Part shown: one piece after another, positions 42,296-53,279 of the stretch | How positions within the stretch are numbered: the first letter of the stretch is position 1 | Layout: each line of letters begins with the position of its first letter | Source: Bactericera cockerelli | Taxonomy: Eukaryota; Arthropoda; Insecta; Hemiptera; Triozidae | DNA: 64,000 nt | NCBI GenBank assembly: GCA_024516035.1 | Contig: CM044957.1 | Coordinates: 2,949,017 to 3,013,016, forward strand | Reading direction: 5' to 3' | Position numbers and translations under genes: made by a program | The notes under the pieces: generated by a model | What the model was told of the DNA's origin: nothing | What the model saw: only the letters and a program-made list of their open reading frames with translations | The model's database searches: none

Positions 42296-42529
42296 TAACC
42301 CACTTACTCGAAAGTAAACATTATGTTACAATAAATAAATAACATGATTGCAAATAATTATGGAAACAATGAGACAAAAAATAATAATTAACCTAACAGA
42401 AAAAATTAAATAACTAACGCTTTAAACAAACATAGTATGTCTAATTGTGAATGCTATGCATACTATGTGGTATCTATGTGGTATCTCTACCTATGTGTAG
42501 GTAATACATAGGTACATAGCTCGATAGCA

Positions 42530-42845
42530 TATAGTACATAGCCAGATAGGTAGTGCATAGTTAATATATTAGCATATTATAGTACATAGCTATAGATAGC
42601 ATGTAGTACATAGCTAGATAACATATAGTACATTGCTAGATAGCATGTAGTGCATAGCTAATATATTAGCATATAGTACATAGCTAGATAGCATGTAGTA
42701 CATAGCTAGATAACATATAGTATACATAGCTAGATAGCATGTTGTACATAGCTGGATAGCATGTAGTACATAGCTAGATAGAATATAGTAGGTAGCTAGA
42801 TAGCATGTTAAGCATGTAGTACATAGCTAAATAGCGAATACAGCT
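42530..42845. repeat. ~22-bp minisatellite (ATAGCTAGATAGCATGTAGTAC)
   Basis: About 13 units with several internal deletions and GCTAATATATTAGCATAT variants, which are themselves palindromic. Confidence 0.92.
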
Positions 42846-42961
42846 AATCAGAGAATTTGAAAAAAATCCTTATCACCAATGAGTGAGTGACACCCCGACT
42901 TATCAGAAGTGACAAATTTCCACTGTCAGCTGTCAGAGCATTGGGAAACGCAATTTAACCA

Positions 42962-43105
42962 TCGATACTTTCCAGTTTCGTAGCATCGATACTTTCAAGT
43001 TTCGTAGCATCGATACTTTCAAGTTTCGTAGTATCGATACTTTCAAGTTTCGTAGTATCGATACTTTCAAGTTTCAAAGTATCGATACTTTCAAGTTTCA
43101 AACTA
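42962..43105. repeat. 24-bp minisatellite (ATCGATACTTTCAAGTTTCGTAGC)
   Basis: TCGATAC recurs at 42962, 42986, 43010 and on to about 43090, giving six units. A further one to two units lie at 43318-43365, separated by AT-rich DNA. Confidence 0.93.
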
Positions 43106-43440
43106 TCATTATACTTTCTTTTTTTAGTTATTGATAGTAATGATATTATTATCTAGATTTTTTATTAATATTTAACACACTCATTCGTCATAAATTAAAA
43201 AAAATAATGATATATAAAAATGAGGCATTCCCGCTCCGTCTTCATAGGGTAAGCTTCTTATTAGCCTCCTTGCTCCTCTTATTCTCAAACCAACTGCTCT
43301 TATTCTCAAACATTATACTTTCTAGTTTCGTAGTATCGATACTTTTAAGTTTCAAAGTATCGATATTTCCCTATCAGCACTAATCGACGTGCTAACTTGT
43401 ATACTTTCATTGATCTTCTTCTTATCTTATTTGTACACAT

Positions 43441-43570
43441 AGAGGTTAATGCTCAAACCATTTTCTACCACCTAGCCCTGATGACTTATTATTGTATGGT
43501 CACAAACTCAAATAAATGAAAAAATTCATGCATTGGGTGGGTGGGATTCAAACCAACGGATCATTAGCTT
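43441..43570 (-). repeat. SINE family A, partial
   Basis: GAGGTTAATGCTCAAACCAT, TCTACCACCTAGCCCTGATG and GGTGGGATTCAAACCAACGG. The tRNA-like 5' end is missing. Confidence 0.82.
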
Positions 43571-43880
43571 CTGTTTCATGGCTACGAAGTAAAAAAGGTT
43601 GTGAAAGAAACACTCATCTTTATTTTATTTTCAAGAAAAAAAGTTATGAATGTCATCGCATGAAGATGATTCAAATGAATTCATAGCGTTACATCATCTT
43701 GAAACTCTAGTCCCAGTTATATCATCTGCAAACTTACAAGTTCACACAAGACGTCATGAGACGTAGTAATAAGTTTCTGGTGATGCACCAAGAGGAACTT
43801 GAAGAAAACTTTACACTTACTAAAAGATACTTTGATAATGATAATAATAAATAAATAAAATAATAATAACAATAATAATA
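43571..43880. other. No gene recognised
   Basis: Moderately complex sequence followed by AATAATAATAA microsatellite at 43838-43885. No supportable feature. Confidence 0.4.
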
Positions 43881-43882
43881 AT

Positions 43883-44094
43883 AATGGAAGGCATGGAAGG
43901 AAAACACCAGGCGAGTTTAATGCTCAAAGCATTTTCTAGCCCCTAACGTTCAGAGTCTTATTATTATGTGGTCACGAACTTAAATTAATGAGGAAAAATT
44001 CAAGCAATGGGTGGGATTCGAGCCAACAGCTCCCTACGCTACTTGGATTGGTATACGCTAGTCTGACTAGCGCATTTACCACATGACCAGTGCA
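43883..44094 (-). repeat. SINE family A, near full length
   Basis: ACACCAGGCGAGTTTAATGC body through TGGGTGGGATTCGAGCCAAC and CTACGCTACTTGGATTGG to CATGACCAGTGCA. The AATAATAAT microsatellite sits at its 3' end. Confidence 0.87.
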
Positions 44095-44384
44095 TCAATT
44101 TTTGTTTTGAGGGTAGCGCAAAAATAACTGCCACACTGGTTAAAGCAGCATGTCTTTATTATTCATTCATATAAAATTAAATAAATAAAGATACATATCA
44201 TATTTGTGTCAAATACAATCAATCATGATATAGGAATAACTGAAACTCAAACATCAGGTATTACCTACTTCTTACTCCACCCTGTATAAAAATACATCAT
44301 GTAATAATTGTTGCTAAAGTTCCATCAGTAAACTTCTTCTTCCGGATCAAAGTTCTCCAGACTCTCCAGAGCACTTTTATGTCA

Positions 44385-45045
44385 TCCCTATCTTTCTTCC
44401 CCTCCCTATATTTCTCTCCCCCCCCCCTATCTTTCTTCCCCTCCCTATATTTCTTCCCCTCCATATCTTCTTCCTCCTATTTTCTTCCCATCCCTATATT
44501 TCTTCCTCCCTATTCTCCCCTCCCTATATTTCTTCCCCCTCCCTATATTTCTTCCCCTCCCTATATTTCTTTCCTTCCTTATTCTTCCCCCCCTATATTT
44601 CTTCCCCTCCATATCTTTTCTTCCCTATCCCTATATTTCTTCCCTCCCTATCTTTCTTCCCCTCCCTATCTTTCTTCCCTCCCTATATTTCTTTCCCCCT
44701 ATCTTTCTTCCCTCCCTATATCTTTCTTACCCTCCCTATATTTCTTCCCCTCCCTATACCTTCTTCTCCCCCTATATTTCTTTCTCCTCCCTATATTTCT
44801 TCCCCTCCCTATATTTCATTCTTCCCCTCCCTATATTTTTTCTCCCCTATATTTCTTCTCCCCCTATATTTCTCCCCATCTCTATATTTCTTCCCCTCCC
44901 TGTATTTTCCCCTTCCTTTATCTCTTTCCCTCCCTATATTTCTCCAATCTCTATATTTCTCCATCTCTATATTTCTCCCCTCCCTATATTTCTTCCCCTC
45001 TCTATATTTCTTCCTCCCTATATTTCTTCCTCTCCCTATATATTT
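44385..45045. repeat. CT-rich minisatellite (CCCTATATTTCTTCCCCT, ~18-20 bp)
   Basis: About 35 imperfect units. It yields a 228-codon Ser/Pro/Phe/Tyr frame that is a repeat artefact. Confidence 0.95.
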
Positions 45046-45199
45046 TTTTTGATTTCTGCCACTAACGAGTCCTGTTCTATGAGGAGTTATAGGGGAACTA
45101 TCCCATCAGGAGGACTTATGGGAAACAAGAACAATGCACATAGAATGTATAAAAAGTTATGAAATTCATGACTCTGGTAAATCTGAAAAATATCTAAAC

Positions 45200-45340
45200 C
45201 AAATCATTATAAAAAAAAAAAACAAAATTGCTCAGGAGGTTATGAAATTGAAATCGGAGCAAAATAAAAATTTTTTTTACAAAAACAAACACAATACTTT
45301 CGATTTCTAATATTAGAAATTTCTCGGAAGTAACAGGTAT
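45200..45340. repeat. One end of the TTTCTAATATTAGAAA family
   Basis: ATTGCTCAGGAGGTTATGAA, ATCGGAGC, ACAAACACAATACTTTCG and TTTCTAATATTAGAAATTTC then TCGGAAGTAAC. The matching opposite end was not found nearby. Confidence 0.65.
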
Positions 45341-45855
45341 TAAAATTTTCCATGACCAAAAGTAAGCCACTTATCATGCCCTGGCTAGGGGACCAGGGGT
45401 ACTGGCTAAAGGATTACATAGGAATACCCAAGGACAATTACAGAGCAGAAAAGGATACACATGGTATTGGCTGCTGACAGCTCAATATTGCACAAAGGAG
45501 ATTAGCATGACAAGGAAAGTTCGGATACAAAGGTCGTACAGAATAAATTGTCAACAACCGTCCAACAGAGCTGGTCAGACCTCATGTGTACTTTGGAAAG
45601 TCATCAGTAAAGTCACATAACATTTCAAGGTTTTTCCTTTGAGCTTTCGAAAAAAAGTTCAAGCTGCTAAAACTTTCTGATCACAAGGGAGGGATGGAAT
45701 AAAAAGTGGTTAACCGAAACAAGAGGGAACTTATTGAGGACAAAAATTGTGTTTGATTTGGCTGGAATATTCCAGCTTGAATAAGGTCAATACTGAAGGG
45801 TGGCAGGGAACAATGAGTACGGACAAACAACGACAAAGACAATAATATTATAATA
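45341..45855. other. No gene recognised
   Basis: Mixed-composition DNA with only short frames and no motif. Confidence 0.4.
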
Positions 45856-45861
45856 GCACTC

Positions 45862-46055
45862 TTTAGTGGAAGGTAACCACCAGGCGAGGTTAGTGCTCGA
45901 AGCATTTTCTACCACCTAACCCTCAGAGTCTTATTATTATGTGGTCACAAACTTTAATTGATGAGGAAAAATTCATGCACTGGCTGGTATTCGAACCACC
46001 AGATCCCTACGCTACCTGGATAACCAGACCAGCGCGTTAACCACTTGTCTACCAA
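45862..46055 (-). repeat. SINE family A, near full length
   Basis: GCACTCTTTAGTGGAAGGTA, ACCACCAGGCGAGGTTAGTG, CACCTAACCCTCAGAGTCTT, GTATTCGAACCACCAGATCC and GACCAGCGCGTTAACCACTT. Confidence 0.88.
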
Positions 46056-46261
46056 AGCAAAATAATAATAATAATATCGCCTTATTTATCTGCACGAATA
46101 GGACTAACGAGTCCATTATTCCATCAGTAAGTCCAAGACATATTATTATGTGGTAAAAATCGAAAACGGAAGAATGACTTGTCACGTGCCGGCTGGGTTT
46201 TGAATCCGCGACCACTGGTTACCAGTCAGCTAGCTTGGCTAAAGCTGGAGGGGGAAAGTGG

Positions 46262-46305
46262 CATTAATAACCTCGCCTGGTGGTTACCTTCCACTAGAGA
46301 GTTTT
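46262..46305 (+). repeat. SINE family A, 3' tail only
   Basis: AATAACCTCGCCTGGTGGTT then ACCTTCCACTAGAGAG, matching the last 40 bp of the family. Confidence 0.75.
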
Positions 46306-46334
46306 TATTTTGATAATAATAAATTCTAATGTCA

Positions 46335-46415
46335 AGACAGTGGTAGAAGCACCGAGTCATTCCTCCACTGTCTGGCTACCATCGTTCACGATGACGCCAC
46401 CCTATGACGATGAGA
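46335..46415 (+). repeat. Interspersed repeat family F
   Basis: GACAGTGGTAGAAGCACCGA, TCCTCCACTGTCTGGCTACC and ATCGTTCACGATGACGCCAC, second copy of the repeat at 10068. Confidence 0.65.
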
Positions 46416-46599
46416 AAGTATTATTTAGTGGTCACATTCAACATCTTCTAGCTGGCATATTCAGCGTACACCACAAGTGGTCACGTCCCCATCTCAAGTG
46501 GTCACGCCCCCAGCTCATGCAGACGTGATGACGTCACACGTCGAGGTGCCAACAACACGTGCTTCACACCTCTGATAAGGACGCCTACTGATAACACCA

Positions 46600-47225
46600 C
46601 TAGGGTGTGATAATGGCCACTACACAACACCACTATATGTTTATTTATTTACAAAACAATCAACACACAACAAATTAATAACAATAATTAAAAAAAAAAC
46701 TTAGAAATATGTACAATTAAATAAAGAACATTATTAATTTTTAATTACAATTGTTTTGTAATCCAGAGCGAAGTTAATGCCTTAGGCCTTCTCTGCAACT
46801 TAACCCCGGATAATATGTGATAATGACCACTGCACAACACCACTATAGTGTGATAATGGCCACTGCACAACACCACCATATAGTGTGATAATGGCCACTG
46901 CACAACACCACTATAGTGTGATAATGGCCACTGCACAACACCACTATAGTGTGATAATGGCCACTGCACAACACCACTATAGTGTGATAATGGCCACTGC
47001 ACAACACCACTATAGTGTGATAATGGCCACTGCACAACACCACTATAGTGTGATAATGGCCACTGCACAACACCACTATAGTGTGATAATGGCCACTGCA
47101 CAACACCACTATAGTGTGATAATGGTCACTACACGACACCACTATAGTGTGATAATGGCCACACACGACACCACTATAGTGTGATAATGGCCACTACAAA
47201 CACCACCAAGTGTGATAATGGCCAA
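46600..47225. repeat. 33-bp minisatellite (GTGTGATAATGGCCACTGCACAACACCACTATA)
   Basis: Twelve or so units from 46816 to 47222, with a single outlying unit at 46603-46634 separated by ~180 bp of AT-rich DNA. Frames on both strands stay open because 33 is a multiple of 3. Confidence 0.95.
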
Positions 47226-47229
47226 TTGA

Positions 47230-47730
47230 ACAAGGTTTCCTGGGCTCGGAAATTAAAAAAAAAACCATGGAAATCCTTACGATTATTTGATAGAGCCAAA
47301 ATAATAATAATAATAATACAAAAAAATAATCAAATAGGTGCAAGTGATTCATTACAATGATATTATTATTATTTGCAATAGTTAATTAGAATAGATGGTC
47401 GTGATAAAAAAAATACTGAAGGCGCAATGTTAGTTAATAGTTGGAACACACCCCTCGTAATGAGTCGCTGTGGGAATGGACCTTGCACATTAGAATAATA
47501 TACATATTATACGTAGTATATATACCTTAATTGCACTGGGTGAACATCACACGACTTTCTATTACAATTTACAGATTTACATTTCCATTTTCTCTAGTTA
47601 CCTTTTTTTTTAAGACGAGTGTTTTACATCAGCCGTTTTTATTTCATAGTCATGAAACAGGAGCTACTGTAGACGCTTGTGGTCTGTGTTGTAGCCTATA
47701 CCATCCCGTAGTATGCCTCCCCTCTGATGC
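47230..47730. other. No gene recognised
   Basis: AT-rich with a short AATAATAAT run. A 93-codon frame at 47531-47812 overlaps a SINE and has no family motif. Confidence 0.4.
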
Positions 47731-47734
47731 GCGA

Positions 47735-47912
47735 AAAGTGACACAATACTTCCCAATTAGGTGCTGGGTCAACACGAGCGCACCGGAAGGTATCCCTTAC
47801 AAACAACTGTAAACAAATTAAGAATACAAATTTTTGTCGGCACGGAGGATCGAACCCGGGACCTTCCGCAGGGTAAGCGAGTGCTTAACCACTGAGCTAA
47901 TCGCACGCTATG
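47735..47912 (-). repeat. tRNA-Gly-like SINE (family G)
   Basis: Complement of 37622-37855: GGTGCTGGGTCAACACGAGC, GGATCGAACCCGGGACCTTC and CGAGTGCTTAACCACTGAGC. Confidence 0.85.
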
Positions 47913-47924
47913 GCATTGGACGCA

Positions 47925-48010
47925 AGGTGACAGGTGACCTGGGTTCGATCCCCGGCGGGCAGGAATTTTTCTGCTCTGTACTTGGATGTTCGGGGTCCAC
48001 TCATGTAATG
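47925..48010 (+). repeat. SINE family B, 5'-truncated
   Basis: AGGTGACCTGGGTTCGATCC, then TTTTTCTGCTCTGTACTTGG and ATGTTCGGGGTCCACTCATG. It directly abuts the minus-strand family G copy. Confidence 0.82.
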
Positions 48011-48670
48011 GGTAATGGTAGATATTACATTTATTTATATTATACATACCTTTCTATTCAAACGAAAGATAAAATAATGATAAGTCAAATCTGGATATGA
48101 ATAGAACGATTTCTAAGTTCCACTACATTTACGTCATAGTTCGAGTGGTTCCATATCTATGAAACATCTGGTGGCTCTCTTATTAGGCTCCGTTCTAACA
48201 TTGAATAAGAAGACATCAGTCATGGCAAGAACATTCCTTAGATTCTTGGAATCGCTGGCTGGGTTGATGTTTGAACACCTCGATTATTAATTAGGACTTC
48301 TTCGAGTTCTCATTCAATCAATATCCGTTGGCTGGTTATTAATATTATATATATAAAAAATCTCTGGTAAATAACGCAGGGGAGTTCCTTTTTAGAGGAG
48401 GAAGGTGGGGGGGGGGATTCCATACTAGTATGAATAGTATCAGCTCTCGTTTCGAGTTGGTATTAATTAATTTACGTGTGTCATGACTCATTTGAGGTTG
48501 GTGTACCATTGTAAAAAAATGTGAATGTTTGCACTAATCTATTGAATATTAAAGAAACAAAGACAGATGTATACAATCCTAAATTTGGTATATACATTTA
48601 AATGTACGTAATTTACCAAATTTTCTTTATATAAAATGTAATATTACCAAAACCATTTTAATGGTAGAAG
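48011..48670. other. No gene recognised
   Basis: AT-rich DNA with a 9-G run near 48410. Nothing supportable. Confidence 0.4.
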
Positions 48671-48865
48671 TGTACCTGTATACCGAATAATAGAACTGTA
48701 ATTTTATACTAAATGGTAGAACTGTAATTTTAAACTAAATAATAGAACTGTAATTATTTAATAGAAAATGGTATCAGAAACTATATAAAATAGTTTATAT
48801 ACTTTAATTGGTAGGACTGTAATTTTATACAATGGGTAGAACTGTAATTTTATAACCAATACAGG
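48670..48865. repeat. ~26-bp minisatellite (GGTAGAACTGTAATTTTATACTAAAT)
   Basis: Six to seven imperfect units with AGAACTGTAATTT as the core. Confidence 0.9.
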
Positions 48866-48884
48866 ATTAATTAAAAGGAAACCC

Positions 48885-48985
48885 AGACTGTCCCTCAACT
48901 CGGCTGTAGTGCTTGTGATTGGTTGAAACTCCGACTTGAGGGCGTGTCGTTGCTTAACTTACATAATCCTGTTTCATAATTTGGA
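48885..48985 (+). repeat. Copy of the GGTTGAAACTCCGACTTGAG repeat
   Basis: GTGATTGGTTGAAACTCCGA, CTTGAGGGCGTGTC and ATCCTGTTTCATAATTTGG, related to 9770 and 4478. Confidence 0.65.
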
Positions 48986-49014
48986 CTTCACGACTGTTCC
49001 CCGTCATTTAAGTT

Positions 49015-49125
49015 ATCATATTTGTGTTAATCACTTTCTGATTTCACAACTACTCAAACTCGCTCTACAAAATCTACGCTGAATCCGGGACTTGAACCAC
49101 CGACTCCTAGGGTTACAAGCGCAGT
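49015..49125 (-). repeat. SINE family C copy
   Basis: TTTGTGTTAATCACTTTCTG, CACAACTACTCAAACTCGC, ATCTACGCTGAATCCGGGAC and TTGAACCACCGACTCC. The box-A end is truncated. Confidence 0.82.
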
Positions 49126-49184
49126 TAAATCAAATCAAGTACTTAAGTAGTGGGGTTCAGTAGTAGGTATAATAAAGATCATAA

Positions 49185-49455
49185 CTAGTTATAAAAGACA
49201 AGCAATAGTATAATGGGGCTATAACAAGTAGTATAATGAAAAGGACTATAACAAGTAGTATAATGATAGAACTATACTTATAATAAGTGACTATAAATAG
49301 TTAATAAGAGACTATAACAAGTAGTATAATTACAGAGGACTATACAAGTAGAAATGAAGAGGACTATAACAAGTAGTATAATGAAAGAGGACTATAAAAG
49401 TATTTAATGAAAAGGACTATACAAGTAGTATAATGAAAGAGGACTATAAGAGACA
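49185..49455. repeat. ~28-bp minisatellite (AAGTAGTATAATGAAAGAGGACTATAAC)
   Basis: About nine units, some with internal deletions. Confidence 0.9.
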
Positions 49456-49570
49456 CTTACCGAGCTTACGTCTGGCGCCCCAGAGCACAGGGGGGAGGTA
49501 AGTGGACCTTCTGATGACTCATTGTGTGCTGCCAGCTTGACTATAGACCTGCAACATAGAGATGATGATA

Positions 49571-49740
49571 TATAATAATAACACTCATTAGTGAACCATT
49601 TCACTTAAGCTCAGAGTCCTATTATTATAGGCCTTACTCAATTTAATGGGAAAAATTCATGCACTGGTGGGATACGAACCAACAGATCCCTGCCTACCTG
49701 GATTTCTGACTAGCGCGTTGACTACTTGACTACCAGTGCA
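49571..49740 (-). repeat. SINE family A copy
   Basis: AATAACACTCATTAGTG, AGCTCAGAGTCCTATTATTA, GGTGGGATACGAACCAACAG and TTGACTACTTGACTACCAGT to a GCACGG end. Confidence 0.85.
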
Positions 49741-49749
49741 CGGTAGGTA

Positions 49750-49985
49750 TCTGATACATAGTACCTATATATATAATTATCTGGATAAGTATCTAGGATT
49801 GAAAGACCCCTCATGAGTGAGTAACTGTAATACAAGAACCTAATACATTAGAATCACCCAGTATGTATGAGTAGATCTGCAACTGTATATACATAAATAT
49901 ATAGATAAGTATCTAGGATTGATAGACCCCTCATGAGTGAGTAACTGTAATACAAGTACCTACATTAGAAAACTCGACTTGAAAA
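49750..49985. repeat. ~110-bp direct duplication
   Basis: GATAAGTATCTAGGATTGA, AGACCCCTCATGAGTGAGTA and ACTGTAATACAAG occur twice (about 49783 and 49903). Confidence 0.85.
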
Positions 49986-50855
49986 TTGCGTCACGAAGCC
50001 ATCATTTTTTATCACCATCAATCTTTATCATTTTTTTTACACACACTTGAGATAATAAAGCTCGAGTAACCGCTTGCAAGAATGAGAAATCGGGACGCGA
50101 GAGTTTTGCAAAAATTCGAAATTGGCAAAAAAATTGATTCGCTCATTCCTTTCACTTAGATTGCGATGATCTCGAGAACCGTACTCATTAGTTTCAATTC
50201 ACTTGTTTCCGAATGAATCCAACATACAGGGTGTTTCATAAAAAAAAAATAAAAAAACTCCCTCAAATACATTAAAAACAAGAAATAAAACTATTAACAA
50301 AATAAAACATCTCCCTCAAATAGTTAAAAACAAGATATAAAACTGAAATTAAATTATTTTTAACAAGACTTAAAAAGTCCCGTCGGCTCATCCATCAAAC
50401 CACTGAGGTCGGTTTTGTTTACATTACCAGCGTAGACACGCTAACCACAGGTGCCTGTGGGCCGAAATATACATGCCAGCTAGTAGCTCAGGCTAGCTAC
50501 GACTGGGCTTCGAGTTATAAATTTTCAGGGTGCGCTTCTTGTAGAACACCCTGTATAAATTTATAATATTTAGGTATTGAAATGTATGTGTAATAATAAT
50601 AGTATTGAATTTAATCAACGCTAATATTGGCAACAATGAAGCACATTGAAGCATGCGGTAAAGGTAGGGAATCACCATCGAGACATTGATACAATGATGA
50701 TGATCACAGCGAAATAAAGATGAATATACAGGATGTCTCTGAATTACGTGACCAAAATTCTACGGCTGATAGAATTTTGATCTATCGAAATTCGGTAGAA
50801 TAGAAAAAATAATAAACTGCTGTGACACCACATGACTTTCCTTATCACTCGAAAA
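49986..50855. other. No gene recognised
   Basis: Contains ATACAGGGTGTTTCATAAA at 50222 and CAGGGTGCGCTTCTTGTAG with ACACCCTGTATA near 50527-50556. ACAGGGTG motifs are common at insect repeat ends. No paired TIR could be assigned. Confidence 0.4.
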
Positions 50856-50859
50856 ATAA

Positions 50860-51385
50860 GTCCAAATCCGCCACTGGTGACTCATCGGTAAGATTTAGCT
50901 GAAAATAAATAATGTAAAATTCATGATCAGCATTCAGCATCTCAAATTCATTGGATTTGATATTTCACAACCCCCATCTACAATGCATGGTAAAAAAGTT
51001 AGTCCTAGGGGGACCCTCCTAAAATACCGGTAAATATGGGCCGGGTTCCAAAAAGTTCAAGATGTCAAAAAATGATCAGAATAGACCCCTATTATTGTAT
51101 ACGAAAATTTTATATAAAAAAACAACTTTTCTTACAATGAAAAATATGTTCGCGTATTCTGATCATGTTTTTGATGTCGTGAACTTTTTGAACCCGGCCT
51201 AAATTTACCGATATTTTAGGGGGGGAGGCCCGCTTGGACTAACTTTTGTATTATTCATCCTAGATGGAGGTTGTGACATATCAAATCCAATGATTTTGAA
51301 GTGCTGATTACGAATTTGACATTCATTTTTAGGCTAAATGTTACCCCGTTTAGTCACCAGTGGCGAACTTTGATTTCTTTTCGAT
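50860..51385. mobile_element. Fold-back repeat with ~230-bp diverged arms
   Basis: Left arm: GCCACTGGTGACTCATCGG, TTCATTGGATTTGATATTTC, ACAACCCCCATCTACAATGC, AAAAAAGTTAGTCCTAGGGG, GGCCGGGTTCCAAAAAGTTC and ATGATCAGAATAGA. Right arm: the complement, in reverse order, to GTCACCAGTGGCGAAC at about 51355-51370. Arms look roughly 80 percent alike with a ~60-bp loop. A one-arm fragment lies at 38990-39060, so it is an interspersed family. Confidence 0.8.
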
Positions 51386-51655
51386 TGATTTCTGCTTAGT
51401 ATAAGTTAAAAATATTTGCACGGTTTAATAGATCACAATATTTCTAATCTAATTTAATACTATAAAACATTTCAAAAATATTATTATTTCTAAGTTTAGC
51501 GTATTTCTAGAGCGTTTTTTAAAACTCCATGCTAAACAGAGGTAGAACTTTCAATTTCTTCTTTAAAAAATCACGAAAAAATAAAGAATTTCCGACAAAC
51601 TCACTATACATAGAATATTTTCTATTGCAATCAACTATCAGCCCTAAAGTCTTGG
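51386..51655. other. AT-rich spacer
   Basis: No gene or family recognised. Confidence 0.4.
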
Positions 51656-51659
51656 TCAA

Positions 51660-51928
51660 GCCAGCGTCGATGGCATGTTGAATACACCGGTTCCCTTCAG
51701 AACACCGAAGTTAAGCGACATCCAGCGAGGTTAAGACTTGGATGGGTGACCATTCAAATTCTAATTCTCGTGACGCTGGCTTTTCCCGGCCCCACTCAGG
51801 CTGGGTGAGGTCAATGTGAGTAGCAGGTTTGTGAGTTTCCTGCGAATGGAGGGTAAAACCCCCGTCGTGATATGACCATGGCAGTTGAAAGCGACGTTAA
51901 ACCCCACTTTAAAAAAAAAAAAAAAAAA
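51660..51928 (+). repeat. 5S-rRNA-derived SINE, full length with poly(A)
   Basis: Same structure as 41468-41732. I find no difference from it before the A-tail, which suggests very recent amplification or a segmental copy. The four bases before the element (TCAA) are also shared. Confidence 0.93.
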
Positions 51929-51929
51929 G

Positions 51930-52345
51930 TCTTGGTCACATAATTAGGATTCATCCTGTACATAACTGCTAATAATCATTGATGTTAAAGTGAATGAAAA
52001 TAATAATAATTAATGATTATTATGATATTCATGATAACGAATATGATGATAAATGTACGAATAAGATATGTATTGACGTATGCTCAAGGAAAATACCTTT
52101 GTAAAACTATTTAAAAAAGAATAAAAAAGAAATTGAAAAGAAAATGACCATTGTGGTACAATTTATCGCAGGGCCATTGATGATGAAATTTTGATTGATG
52201 TCAAAATGATGATTGCGATGAACTGATGATGTTGCATCATTGACTTGAGCATATACGTCATGAGTTTATGAGGCATGTCTCCCGCACATTTCTGATCTCG
52301 TCTGCCTCTTCAGTTTATACCTGACTAAATGAGCATACTGGACTA
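51930..52345. other. No gene recognised
   Basis: AT-rich with GATGATGAT-like runs. Nothing supportable. Confidence 0.4.
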
Positions 52346-52348
52346 GCC

Positions 52349-52425
52349 GACCTCCGTAGCTCAGTGGTTAAGAGCATTGGTTGCTAACCCGGAGATTGCG
52401 CGTTCGAATCCCGGCCGGAACGAGA
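52349..52425 (+). repeat. tRNA-derived SINE head (family D)
   Basis: CCTCCGTAGCTCAGTGGTTA (box A), TTGGTTGCTAACCCGGA (anticodon-arm-like) and GCGTTCGAATCCCGGCC (box B). The acceptor ends do not pair, so it is not a functional tRNA gene. A shorter copy lies at 53076. Confidence 0.75.
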
Positions 52426-52540
52426 TATTCTGGCTTAGTCATTTTTCCTCACAAGGTACGAGTGGACCCTGAACATCTTGACTACCAATGAACTTAGCTC
52501 GTGCATTGGTGCAACCCACAAAAACGTAATATCTACCATT

Positions 52541-52655
52541 ACATGAGTGGACCCCGAACATCGAAGTACAGAGCAGATTCGAAAAAGTCCTGCCCCGCCG
52601 GAGATCGAACCCAGGTCCCCATGCGTGCAATGCCTAACTCGGTCACGGTGATTAC
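52541..52655 (-). repeat. SINE family B copy
   Basis: GAGTGGACCCCGAACATCGA, AGTACAGAGCAGATTCGAAA, GGAGATCGAACCCAGGTCCC and CATGCGTGCAATGCCTAACT. Confidence 0.85.
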
Positions 52656-53075
52656 CATTGAGGAAATACAAACATTATTAAGACAGATTAGGGTATGAGC
52701 TTGAAACTCATATTCACAAGCCATAAAAAATACACTGCCAATTATGGACACAATACTTCCTCGTGATTAATTCACATTGTACAGACGTGACAATTTTCAG
52801 ATTTTAAACTAAATCACTTGTACTTACAAAAAAAATTCACATCTGTTTTATATTATAGAATACCGTTTTCCAACAATATAGATTCCACAAAAATTTTGTA
52901 CTGGCAAGTCGTAGACCATTTTTTTTTGAACTTTTTTGTTCAAAATTTTGGATTTTTTTTTTTAAATATCAGAGCTGATTCATATTTTATTAAATAATAA
53001 TTACAAATGCACTAAGTAAAACACTATTATGCATTGCATACACATACAAAATTTCATTAAAATCGGGTATACTGG
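52656..53075. other. AT-rich spacer
   Basis: No gene. ACAATACTTCCTCGTGATTA near 52750 faintly resembles the TTTCTAATATTAGAAA-family end. Confidence 0.35.
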
Positions 53076-53130
53076 ACTAGCCGACCTCCGTGGCTCAGTG
53101 GTTAAGAGTGGTTAAGAGCATTGGTGATAG
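53076..53130 (+). repeat. SINE family D fragment with internal 12-bp duplication
   Basis: GCCGACCTCCGTGGCTCAGT followed by GTGGTTAAGA repeated twice, then GCATTGGTGATAGAGACAC. Preceded by ATACTGGACTA, the same context as at 52340. Confidence 0.75.
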
Positions 53131-53279
53131 AGACACATAGTCTCTATCACCAAGAACCGCTAGTGCGAAGTTGATGAATTTAAATTGAGACCATCTACAA
53201 TACGTCTCCTACATGTGTACAATATTTCGTTGAAATTAATTCAGTTGTTTCTGAGATGTTCGCGTTACAAGGAATGTAT

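Noticed and set aside
44379..45065. 228-codon Ser/Pro/Phe/Tyr-rich frame
   Set aside because: CT-rich minisatellite; low complexity throughout.
46745..47184. Frames of 99-118 codons on both strands
   Set aside because: 33-bp minisatellite; multiple of 3 keeps all of them open.
52349..52425. Functional tRNA gene
   Set aside because: A and B boxes are present but acceptor ends do not pair and similar heads recur with shared bodies, so these are SINE heads. The same holds for 37622 and 47735.
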